Shown here piece by piece: positions 10,257 through 18,319 of a DNA stretch of 27,442 nucleotides (its first letter is position 1; every line of letters starts with the position of its first letter). Under the pieces are notes generated by a model. The model was not told the DNA's origin. It ran no database searches and worked only from the letters and a program-made list of their open reading frames with translations. The stretch comes from Schoenoplectus triqueter (Eukaryota > Streptophyta > Magnoliopsida > Poales > Cyperaceae), in the NCBI GenBank assembly GCA_964058805.1, contig CAXKVV010000558.1:1-27442 (forward strand). Reading direction: 5' to 3'. The translations under genes and the position numbers were made by a program.

Positions 10257-10596
10257 TTAACTATTCTATTTGCTTCTCTCTTTCAAAGATAAGAGGAGAA
10301 TCCAGGTCCCACCGGGCGTGCCAGATCCTGTGCGACCCTTTTTCACGCGCTCCGCACCGCCGCAGGGCGATGGGATGCGGAAGAAGGACACGGAGATCCC
10401 TCCTAAGCGTGCATCTGTTTAATGCCGGCTAATTCTACCATTTAGAAAGATTTGGATGCACATTTAGGGGGTTTTTTAGTGATTGTGAGTTCTTGTAGAT
10501 TCCGGTGGGCGCAAGCCCCCACCGTTAATTACCCTGGGCTGTTAACCTCAAGGCACCTCTAGATCTTTAAAAGGGAGAAGCAAATAGTATAGTTAA
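10257..10596. repeat. 34-bp inverted repeat flanking the PBS region
   Basis: 10257-10290 and the reverse complement of 10563-10596 agree at 31 of 34 positions. The core is CTATTTGCTTCTC. The 272-bp interval contains the PBS candidate, the presumed LTR end and a 7-bp hairpin CGGTGGG/CCCACCG at 10503-10509/10518-10524. The arms could fold the leader and LTR end into one large hairpin, or they could be termini of a small inserted element. No target duplication is obvious. Confidence 0.65.
10305..10323 (-). promoter_or_regulatory. Primer-binding-site candidate of the gypsy element
   Basis: The minus strand reads TGGCACGCCCGGTGGGACC. It starts with TGG, as a site pairing with a tRNA 3' CCA end must, and lies between the presumed LTR end (minus-strand ...CGCACA, reaching 10329) and the coding region. 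A 5-base spacer GGATC separates them. I cannot say which tRNA it matches. Confidence 0.5.
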
Positions 10597-10645
10597 ATGA
10601 TGGTCAAGTGGTCGTCTGGATTCACTCAAAGGTTGATCCCGTGAA
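10597..10645. other. Short unassigned spacer before the hairpin array
   Basis: Unique sequence between the inverted-repeat arm and the hairpin array. No gene or motif is seen. Confidence 0.4.
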
Positions 10646-10980
10646 AGACGAACCTACTACAGATCGGTTCGGTCTTTACCATCTCGAAAGATAACCTTAC
10701 TACAGATCAGATTAATCTCTTCGGAGGGGTTCGAGGTGAGTCTACTACAGAACGACTCAACCTCAGTTGATCTAGAGGATGAACCTACTTCAGAACGGTT
10801 CAAAGTTGATCCCATGAAAGACGAACCTACTACAGATCGGTTCAGTCTTTACTGCCTTGAGAGATAATCTTACTACAGATCAGATTAATCTCTTCAGAGG
10901 GGTTTGAGGTGAGTCTACTACAGAACGACTCAATCTCGGTTGATCTAGAAGATAAACCTACTACAGAACGGTTTAATCTT
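10632..10980. repeat. 173-bp tandem duplication carrying hairpins
   Basis: The block starting GTTGATCCCGTGAAAGACG at 10632 recurs at 10805 as GTTGATCCCATGAAAGACG. The two 173-bp units are mostly identical. Each unit holds four hairpins with the conserved TACTACAGA loop, in the same order. Confidence 0.85.
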
Positions 10981-11251
10981 AACTAGTCAACAACTAATCA
11001 CACAAAATACAACTCGAAGCACTAAGCCGGTTGATCTTGAGGTTGGTGAATCAGGAGAAGGGTGGATTTGGCCCACGTGTTTCTTCTCACTGATCTTCTA
11101 GATCATGAATTCGAAGCACTAAGCCGATTCATAAACCTAGGAACACAACTGCACACAACGTCAAACCTGAAGCACTAATTTTGTGAAGGAACCTACTACA
11201 GAACGGTTCACATTCACTATTTTGTGGATGAATCTACTACAGAACGATTCA
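10649..11251. repeat. Array of ten hairpins with a conserved 11-nt loop and covarying stems
   Basis: Ten copies of TACTACAGA(T/A)C (one reads TACTTCAGAAC) are each flanked by complementary arms. Positions: 10649-10671, 10692-10714, 10737-10759, 10780-10802, 10823-10843, 10865-10887, 10910-10932, 10953-10975, 11189-11209, 11229-11251. Proximal stems are GAACC/GGTTC (four copies), GAGTC/GACTC (two), TAATCT/AGATTA, AAACC/GGTTT and GAATC/GATTC. One copy, TAACCT/AGATTA, has a mismatch. Most arms extend further outward after a one-base bulge on the right arm, for example AAAGACGAACC against GGTTCGGTCTTT. The region is non-coding and may lie inside the gypsy 5' LTR. Function unknown. Confidence 0.85.
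11010..11132. repeat. Second hairpin class, 16-nt loop, two copies plus a decayed third
   Basis: The loop TCGAAGCACTAAGCCG occurs at 11014-11029 with arms CAAC/GTTG, and at 11111-11126 with arms ATGAAT/ATTCAT. The stems differ but each is self-complementary. A related TGAAGCACTAA near 11168 has weak arms. Confidence 0.7.
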
Positions 11252-11325
11252 ATCTCACAATCTTGGAAACTGAACCAGAAGATAAACTTATCGACGGATG
11301 AGTTCAGTCTTACTAGCTCAAGTAG

Positions 11326-11462
11326 TCATGAATTATTTGTTCATGACACCGAGTCATTAAGATGTCACTTCTCTCGGACATCGTAATATTCTTCTCTCTT
11401 GAAGTCAACATATCTCTTCATGTTGATGTCGCAGCCTTGATTATTCTTCAACGAGCGTCAAG
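11326..11462. repeat. Cluster of unrelated short hairpins
   Basis: Perfect arms occur at 11326-11332/11340-11346 (TCATGAA/TTCATGA), 11361-11366/11377-11382 (GATGTC/GACATC), 11405-11411/11420-11426 (TCAACAT/ATGTTGA) and 11436-11440/11458-11462 (CTTGA/TCAAG). They continue the hairpin-rich character of the array to the left but have different loops. Confidence 0.6.
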
Positions 11463-11762
11463 ATGTTCTTGTCCCGACTAATTATTCTAATATGTTGCAT
11501 TACTTGTGCACGAATCATTGTATTACTCCTCCTCACCTTATGTGAGCATGTTTGAGCACCTCTAAATCATGGGTTTTGAACATTCAACTGATTCACAAAT
11601 TTAGAGTTATCTCGTGTACAAAATTAGACTCGGGGCTCATGACTGGTCTAACATTGAAATAAGTTTATCAAAAGGGACAAATCATAAAATAAGCCATTTC
11701 AGAATCTGCCATATTGTGGTGACTTATCAGCAATGAACAAGTTGTGTCACCACCTTGTTAAT
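11463..11762. other. Non-coding stretch without assigned features
   Basis: No open frame with a recognisable motif, no RNA gene and no clear repeat. It lies between two clusters of palindromes and may still belong to the gypsy LTR. Confidence 0.4.
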
Positions 11763-12030
11763 CGTTACAACGCCTCAGCATATCGTTATAACGTTTCAGA
11801 AGAATATTAGACACGTCAATGAGCTGGTCAATGGAGGTCAAACCGTTACCAGCACCTTACGAAACGTTACAATGATATAATGAATCGTATAACGATTAAC
11901 AGAATCGTTACAACGATTCCTCAAAACATGTTGACTTGTCAAGGAATAGTCAAATCATTGTCAACGTTTTGTAAATCGTTCAACGTTTTGATAAGTCGTA
12001 TGACAACTCATCGAATCGTTATAACGATTC
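11763..12030. repeat. Cluster of CGTTATAACG-type palindromes
   Basis: Palindromic CGTT...AACG motifs occur at 11763-11772 (CGTTACAACG), 11784-11793 (CGTTATAACG), 11882-11896 (a variant GAATCGTATAACGATT), 11902-11919 (GAATCGTTACAACGATTC) and 12013-12030 (GAATCGTTATAACGATTC, a perfect 18-bp palindrome). Looser relatives lie at 11843, 11864 and 11975. The AACG/CGTT core resembles plant MYB-type sites, but no function is shown. Confidence 0.65.
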
Positions 12031-12169
12031 CACATTTTATTTTTATTATTGTTTATATATTTTTTTATTATGATTGTATGTATTGCACTTTTATTATTAT
12101 TATTATTATTTTATTATTATGATAATATTTTCATTATTATCTCCATTACAAAGGTAAATTTATTTTTAT

Positions 12170-12700
12170 TTTTAAACTCTATTTCTTTCTGCAGAAGATT
12201 ATTTACAAAAATAATAGGAAATGGGTTAGCTATTATCTAGAATTTTATTTATATTTTTGGGATTTTATAATAGCTAAAGTAATAGGATTTTTAATTTTAT
12301 AATTATTATTTTTTTACTCTATTCATTTCTGTAGAAAATCACTTACAAAAATAATAGGAAATAAATTGGCTATGATTTTATTTGAATTTTTAGGATTTTT
12401 TATAATAGCCAAAGTAATAGAATTTTATTATTACATTTCTATTGTTTTGAAATATTATTTATTTTATAGAAATTATTTACAAAACAAAAAAAATGAATTA
12501 GCTATATTATTTTTATTTTGATTTTTAGGATTTATAATAGCTAAAAGAATCATTATTATTATTCTATTCTATTTATGATAGTTTTCATTATATTTTTATT
12601 ATTTCTATTTATTATTTATAGAAAAATATAAGATTTTTTGTTTTATTACCATTATTATTATTACTTGGATTTTAAAATTCTTATAATAGCTACAAAGAAT
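12170..12700. repeat. AT-rich degenerate tandem repeat with TTAGCTAT/ATAGCTAA arms
   Basis: Three to four diverged units of about 130-140 bp each contain a left arm, a T-rich spacer with GGATTTT, and a right arm followed by AGTAATAG or similar. Arms: TTAGCTATTAT 12226-12236 with ATAATAGCTAA 12267-12277; TTGGCTAT 12366-12373 with ATAGCCAA 12405-12412; TTAGCTAT 12498-12505 with ATAGCTAA 12537-12544. The second unit has changed both arms in step. A fourth right arm lies near 12683-12692 without a clear partner. Confidence 0.7.
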
Positions 12701-13040
12701 GAAATTCATTATATTCTTTATTACAATTATTATTTTTATAAAAAAAAATCACTGAAAAAATCATTAAAATATATTTTATTATAATTTAGGATTTTACTTG
12801 AATTTTTGGAATTTTTAAAATATTTAAAATGGCAAGTCAAAGCTAAGTCAAATGTATCAACACATATAATATCTTTTGCTTTTAAATTGTTTTAATATGA
12901 TAATATTTTTAAAACCGAAGTATTATTATACAGAAAAATATTATGAAAAGTAAAGAAATTTTAGAAACAAATTTGAGTTAATTTTGAGTTTAGGAACATT
13001 TTTAAATGATTTATTTACTTTATACTATTAATATTCTGTT
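12701..13040. other. AT-rich DNA without features
   Basis: Homopolymer-rich AT sequence. No gene or clear repeat beyond low complexity. Confidence 0.45.
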
Positions 13041-13455
13041 ATTAATTGATTAATGGGCTTAATCTGGGCCTTTGGATCTGCACCGAGATTAGTGTATATC
13101 TTTTATTCAATTCTGCTCTCTTTTGGGCCTTCAGATTCATTTTGAGATTGAGTTATATAAGATGTAGGGCCCAGATTCATTTTACATCTTTATTTAAAGC
13201 AACGACATATTTTAATCGTTCGATCTCTCCAAGATTCACATACGCGCATCAATATCCGTGTTACTGTGATCTTCTAATTCTCTGGTCGATGGAAACTTCA
13301 AGATTCGCGCCACTGGTGGCGCCGGCGACTGAGGTCGCCTCTTTCCGATCAGACAGTTCCTCCGGCGTCGTCTCTCCACGGGAAGTTGTTCCATGATGTC
13401 CGGTTAATGATCTATGCGGTGAATCGCATTGTATGCCGATACCAGATGAGTCGAT
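13041..13455. other. Unassigned region with TATA-like box and GGGCC motifs
   Basis: Several GGGCC/GGGCTT motifs (13053-13072, 13125, 13168) surround a TATATAAG at about 13154-13161. A 35-codon frame (METSRFAPLVAPATE...) starts at an ATG near 13289 and ends at a TGA near 13396. This could be a small promoter and leader, or part of an LTR. No product can be recognised and both strands are partly open, so I do not call a gene. Confidence 0.3.
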
Positions 13456-13860
13456 TTGGTACCAATCGGTACCGAATCTCAATTCTTACAAATTCAACGA
13501 AATTAACCAATGTTTTGTGCAATTGAATGCACTATTTGCATCGTTTATGTATGTTAGCACGAGTTAATATGATTGTTGCAACTTAAATTGACTCAATGAA
13601 TCATATTGACAAATACCATTCGGAGTATAATGGTGCAGTTCGGTACCGAATCACAAATCTCACAAATTCGATACAATTAGTTGTTATTTCTAACGATTTA
13701 AACATCCAACATGTGTCGTGCATGTATGTCAGTGTATTCTGACATGATTAAGATCACTCAAATTGATTTATACCTTCTTTATTCAAAGTGCACAATAGTA
13801 CCGCTCGGTACCGATTATGAATTCAGTATCAACCATTATATTTCTAAGCAATTGTCAAGA
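13456..13860. repeat. Diverged tandem repeat with GGTACC-centred palindromes
   Basis: The palindrome TCGGTACCGA occurs at 13466-13475, 13640-13649 and 13805-13814, marking units of 174 and 165 bp. Sequence after each is alike (ACAAATTC, GTATGT..AG). TTGGTACCAA at 13456-13465 abuts the first copy. The second unit has a hairpin ATGTCAG/CTGACAT at 13726-13732/13739-13745; the same place in the first unit pairs more weakly. Confidence 0.6.
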
Positions 13861-14300
13861 TTTCTCTGATCTTTAAGATATACAGCTCATCGCTTATGCA
13901 GTATACATTAATCCAAGCGATTAACTTGATTGATTATAACGTTTAGATGTGCAATCACTGTATCAGCTTAGATCGCAGCAACAGATTTCAAGAATTCAAA
14001 TCAATTGATTGATTTAAAGCTGAAATCTTGGCACAATTACTTAGAAACATAAAGATTGAGAGGTCAATGACCTTCGATCAATCAATTGTTGCAATCTGAA
14101 CCAGGAGACCACTTGGTCTTCGACTGGCTTTACTGGCAATCGCGATTCCATCGCCGTTCACCTGGTTCGATCGAGAAAGAAGTGAATAATCATCAAAGAA
14201 ATTATTTAAATAGCAAGGCGACAGTATAATGAAGTGATTTAGTCAAAGAAATCAAAAAAATTCGACAGAATTAAAAGAAAATTGCAAATAATTGATAACA
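13861..14300. other. Non-coding DNA with nested inverted repeats
   Basis: AGATTTCA at 13983-13990 pairs with TGAAATCT at 14021-14028. Inside lies AAATCAA 13998-14004 paired with TTGATTT 14009-14015. Further small palindromes include AGGTCAATGACCT near 14071 and GACCACTTGGTC near 14107. No gene is recognised. Confidence 0.45.
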
Positions 14301-14371
14301 GTACCAGATTCTACTGAAATTGATCGAAGATGGATGCAATTACATCTCAAACTCTCGATTTTTATCAATTA

Positions 14372-14591
14372 CACTCACCTATCCTTCTTCGTTGTAGCTC
14401 TATCTTCTTGAATTGATCGATAATGGTGGAGAGGGATGGTTGTTTGCCAAGTTCTCAACACTTGTTGAGATCAATTGGCCGACTAGCTTCTCACTTGCTC
14501 TCTAAACCTCTTGGATGATCTTACAGGAGTTGTAAATGTTGTGTATATGCCGTTTCTTCTTCTTTCTATCTGTTGGATTGAGGTTTATATA
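14372..14591 (-). promoter_or_regulatory. Promoter-like sequence with first-exon 5' splice site, minus strand
   Basis: The minus strand reads TATATAAA at 14584-14591. About 210 bases downstream is GGATAG followed by GTGAGTG (exon end at 14379), an excellent plant 5' splice site. The intervening leader is GA-rich in part, like plant 5' UTRs. It points toward the gypsy coding region 4 kb away. This may be the U3/R start of a long 5' LTR, or the 5' end of an unrelated transcript. Confidence 0.35.
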
Positions 14592-15786
14592 GAAATCAAT
14601 TGGTTTGACCGATTTTGACTCTTCCAATTCAATTGCACATGGTGCATTGTATCCCTCACTCAAATTGCTTCCTTGTGTGCCTTATGGTTCACTGAACCGA
14701 GTCTCCACTGCCTGCTCATGTGTAACTGCCTAGAGGCAGTTATAACTTCTTCTAATTTACAGATTTGCCATTGATCGGCCCCCATACCTCTTCATGCTCT
14801 CTTAGCTTCTTCTAGACCTTTCTAGACTTCCATCCACCCCTTTATAAGCTGCTTGAGTACTCCTCTAGATTAATTTCACTGCAGTCGATCAAATTTGCAC
14901 TTATCACTCTTTGCAAGCCTATTATCAAGTTTTAATCTTTCACTTCGACTCCTTGCTTGTTTCTTCTATCTCATGGCTTCAACATCATCATTTCAATGTC
15001 AGGCAACTCCTCATACACTCTCTTTGTTGATTTGTTAGCTCTAATATAGTGTTCGATCTGCTATTTCCCAAGTCGAAGGGTGACTTGACACATCTCCCAC
15101 TTCTAACATTCAATTCTTCTCAATTCTTGCTCTAACACCATCGCCTTAGATCCTAGAAGCTTTCTCGACCATCAATTGCAAGTTTCAAGCTTTAATTTGC
15201 AAGTTCCATATTTTGACTCGAGGTATTCCTCTCTGCTATACCTCTCTTTATACTGTATCATTTCAAAACCTAACCTTGTACACCTTCTCTCCTTTGTGTA
15301 ATGCAGCCAAGGCTAGAAGCAATTAGCTCTAAGTGAAGCCCTTTGCTTGATCTCCATTGATGGCGCCATCGGCTGTAGAGGTGATCGAGAAGAAGAAGAG
15401 AAGAAGAGGGAAGTAGGGTGAGGCGTCCACAAGTGTGCCTGCATCCGGCGTTCATGCACCAAAGCAAAGGAGAAGGAGAGTGCAGAGGGAGAGTCCACGG
15501 GCGCCAGGTACACGCACCATTCTCTTTCTCATTTAAATTCTAGTTAATGATTCTGTGTGGACTTGGTTTGCCAGCTATTCATGTGTCATAGGTTCATAAA
15601 CCTAACAGTGGGCCTCATATGTAAGGTTATTGAGTCTAGGTTTACAGATATCTTTAGTGACTGATTAGTGCATGATTAGGGTTAATTGATGTGATCTGGC
15701 ATGATTTGATTGGCTCATTAGTTTAATCACCTTCCCTTTATCTCTGATTACTCACTAACTGCTGCTGAGGTGGCCTTGTGGTGTGA
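14592..15786. other. Intergenic stretch without supported genes
   Basis: Mixed sequence with C/T-rich runs. Small open frames at 15270-15513 and 15738-15942 on the minus strand lack any family motif. A CAG/GTACAC donor-like site near 15508 and an acceptor-like site near 15307 bracket 200 bp that contains stops in all three plus frames, so no exon is called. Confidence 0.5.
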
Positions 15787-16011
15787 TGCCATGTGGCACA
15801 GAACTGGGTGAGGTGGTCTCCTCTGGCTGTGCCATGTGGCACAGGCGTATTGAAGTGGCCTGCTGTGGTTGTGCCATGTGGCATAGGGTGGGATGAGGTG
15901 GACCACTGGCTGACTGCCACGTGGCACTGAGGTGGGGCCCACCTGTCAGTGACTTATGTCAGAGTGGGGTCCACTTGCTGACATGGACCAATGGGAGGTT
16001 GCCACGTGGCA
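15787..16011. repeat. Five TGCCA(T/C)GTGGCA palindromes in irregular tandem repeats
   Basis: TGCCATGTGGCA occurs at 15787-15798, 15830-15841 and 15872-15883; TGCCACGTGGCA at 15915-15926 and 16000-16011. The first four are spaced 42-43 bp apart and share GAGGTGG-like flanks. TGCCACGTGGCA is a perfect palindrome containing the G-box CACGTG bound by plant bZIP and bHLH factors. No gene start is obvious nearby. Confidence 0.75.
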
Positions 16012-16411
16012 CACCCTCTCTCTTCTTTTGTTTTATATCTCCTTTGTTCTCTATACCCAATTTGTACCCAGGACTATTGTTATCCCCAAGTTGCACCCAG
16101 AGTCCTCTTGATCAAATCTCAGCCTTTGATTAATTCATTTAATTTGTCTTTATCTTCCCTGAATTTATTTCACCAAAAATCCCCAAATTCATGATGATCA
16201 TCCCTGTAATTTTTAATTCCATTTTTACCCCTGTCTCTCTGAATTAAAAATTCTTTTGTCAAAGAAACCATGTTCTTTCCTCTGAATTAATCCCAGATTT
16301 CAATTGTAGCTCAGTGTCTCTGCCAATTATCTATCTCTTGCAGAAACCACCCTATCTAAATACCAATTAGACTTATATTGATATTCATTAGGGTTTGATC
16401 TGATCAACAGT
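16012..16411. other. Intergenic stretch without features
   Basis: Pyrimidine-rich, unique-looking sequence. No gene, RNA or repeat recognised. Confidence 0.45.
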
Positions 16412-16560
16412 TGATTACTTGTTAACAATTGATACAAATCTAGACTTGATCAGATGGTTGACTTTCAATCCCTTAATATGAGGGTGATTTGGTCAAAGAG
16501 CTGACTACTTATCAGTAATTGACACAAATCAAAGCATGGTTAGGTGGTTGCTCACAGCTT
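16412..16560. repeat. Diverged 90-bp duplication
   Basis: TGATTACTTGTTAACAATTG at 16412 recurs as TGACTACTTATCAGTAATTG at 16502. Each is followed by ACAAATC and a TGGTTG/GTGGTTG block. The first copy contains the palindrome TTGTTAACAA. Confidence 0.5.
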
Positions 16561-16747
16561 TGGCACCAGGTCAGCCTTGAAAGCAAAATCACATTTGAAA
16601 TTTCTCATGATTAGTTGTATCAGAATACTAGCTTGGCATTGACATCATTTCTTATTGCACAGGGATTATACTGCTTCAGTTCTTAGGGTTTGCTTTGATG
16701 ATAGATTCTCAGGGTTTAATCTTGATTCCTTTGATATTTTAGTCACT

Positions 16748-17145
16748 GAGGTGTGGGCCCACCTGTCAGTGAAAAAAATGATTAGATGGATGACCCCTCT
16801 AGAGATCTCTCTCTCCTGAATCTCCTGAGGGTCATCCATCTCGAATGAATAGAAGATGACAGGGTATTTATATCCTTGCTCTGCACTTAGGATTTCCTTG
16901 TGGGATTAATGCTTAACCCTTGTTCCAAATTGATTAGATAAGCTAGGTTCATGCTGTCAGAGCTGCTTGCAAGTGACTTCCATATGGGCCCCACTTGTCA
17001 GAAAAAACATGATCATATGGCTGACCCATCAGGAGATTTTTTCTCTCCGGAATCTCCTGAGGGTCAGCCACCTCGAATGAGCAGGAGGTGGTGGGGTATT
17101 TATATCTCTGTCTCTTAACCTGACATTTCTTTGTGGGACTAATGA
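16748..17145. repeat. 235-bp duplication with long inverted arms that changed together
   Basis: Copies start near 16750 and 16984 with GTGGGCCCACCTGTCAG and ATGGGCCCCACTTGTCAG, and both end near GGGTATTTATATC and TTTGTGGGA. Copy one has the perfect 12-bp arms GATGGATGACCC 16785-16796 and GGGTCATCCATC 16829-16840. Copy two has 10-bp arms TGGCTGACCC 17018-17027 and GGGTCAGCCA 17061-17070. The A:T pair of copy one is a C:G pair in copy two. Copy two also has nested arms AGGAGATT 17031-17038 and AATCTCCT 17051-17058. Confidence 0.75.
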
Positions 17146-17288
17146 ATTTGTTCCGGGGTTAGGCGGCGACCTCTTCTGATCAGTGGGCCCTTTTCTCTTG
17201 CCCTTTCTCTTTCCTCTTTCTTATGTTTTATTATCAATTTATTTCATTTACTCAGCCGCTTATCTTTGAGATTTTCCAAGGGTAAACA

Positions 17289-18319
17289 ATCCCATTTTCA
17301 TGTTTTGTGCTCTCGGACTCATTTTCGGCGGTACCGAGGGCGTCGGGTCTCATTTTCATGTTTTACGTGCCCAGAGTCGTTTTTGGCGGTATCGAGGGCG
17401 TCGGGTGCCGTTTTTATGTTTTGCGCTCCTAGACTCATTTTCGGCGGTACTAAGGACGTCAGGTCCCGTTTTCATGTTTATTGCGCCTAGACTCGTGTGC
17501 ATTGGGTACTGGTGCGTGAGGTCCTATTTTCATGTTTTACACACCCGGAATCGTTTTCGGCGGTACCGAGGGCGTAGGGTCCCTCTTTCATGTTTTGCGC
17601 TCTCGGACTCGTTTTTGGCGGTACCAAGGGTGTCAGGTCCCATTTTCACGTTTTGCACGCCCGGACTCGTTTCCGAAAGTACTGGGGGCGTCGGGTCCCA
17701 TTTTCTTATTTTGCGCGTCCAGACACATTTTCGGCGGTATCGAAGGCGTCGTGTCCCGTTTTCATGTTTTTTGCTCTCGGACTCATTTTTGGCGGTGCCG
17801 ATTGCGTCGGGATCCGTTTTCATGTTTTGTGCTACCGGACTCGTTTTCGGCGGTGCCGAGTGCGTCGGGTTCCGATTTCATGTTTTGTGCTCCCAGACTC
17901 GTTTTCGGCGATGCCGAGTGCGTCGGGTTCCATTTTCATTTTTTGTGCTCCCAGACTCATTTTCGGCGGTACCGAAGGCGTTAGGTCCCATTTTCATATT
18001 TTGCGCACCCGGACACGTTTTCGACGGTACCGAGGGCGTCGGGTCCCGTTTTCTTGTTTTGAGCGCCCGGACTCGTTTCCCGAGGTACCGGGGGCGTCGT
18101 GTCCTGTTTTCATGTTTTGTGCTCCTTGACTCATTTTCGGCAGTACGAAGGGCGTAGGGTCCCTTTTTCATATTTTGTACTCCTAGACTCGTTTTCAGCG
18201 GTACTTAGGGCGTCGGGTCCTGTTTTCATGTTTTGCGCTCCCGGACTCATTTTCGGCGGTACCGAGGGCGTCGGGTCCCGTTTTCATATTTTGTGCTACC
18301 GGACTCGTTTTCGGTGGCC
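17289..18319. repeat. 58-bp minisatellite, about 18 copies
   Basis: The unit reads roughly GACTCGTTTTCGGCGGTACC, GAGGGCGTCGGGTCCCGTTT and TCATGTTTTGTGCTCCCG. The GGCGGT anchor stands at 17327, 17385, 17443, 17559, 17617 and so on to 18255 and 18313, always in multiples of 58 with no net indel, although the bases differ between units. Units hold many CpGs and a GGTACC. Because 58 is not a multiple of 3 and the unit lacks stops, all three plus frames stay open for 150-285 codons. These are not genes. The array lies just upstream of the DUF868 relic. Confidence 0.95.

Larger units (their letters stand above)
1101..10323 (-). mobile_element. Degenerate Ty3/gypsy LTR retrotransposon, Tat-like lineage, internal region
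   Basis: Right to left the minus strand encodes an ORF1-like segment, gag, aspartic protease, a second nucleocapsid-like module, RT, retroviral-type RNase H, a second RNase H and integrase. This is the gypsy order (integrase last). The second RNase H after the RT/RH block, the CX2HX4HX4C gag knuckle and the repeats beyond integrase are marks of the plant Tat group. All segments lie in one reading frame from 10247 to 1101 with no frameshift. About ten in-frame stops break it, and the second catalytic Asp of integrase is changed to Asn. A PBS candidate sits at 10305-10323. The LTRs are not defined: the 3' LTR is outside the window and the right limit of the 5' LTR is unknown. The element is not autonomous. 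Confidence 0.88.

Noticed and set aside
10649..11251. CRISPR array
   Set aside because: Plant DNA with no cas genes. The repeats are hairpins with variable arms and irregular spacing.
13314..13326. TGGCGCCGGCGAC as a primer-binding site
   Set aside because: It resembles the start of a tRNA complement for only about 8 bases, and no LTR end or gag frame adjoins it.
13046..13396. 116-codon plus-strand frame and overlapping 73-codon minus-strand frame
   Set aside because: No recognisable domain, and both strands are open by chance in a short GC-richer stretch.
15307..15508. Possible exon between acceptor-like and donor-like sites
   Set aside because: Stops occur in all three plus frames within the first 30 bases, and no product is recognised.
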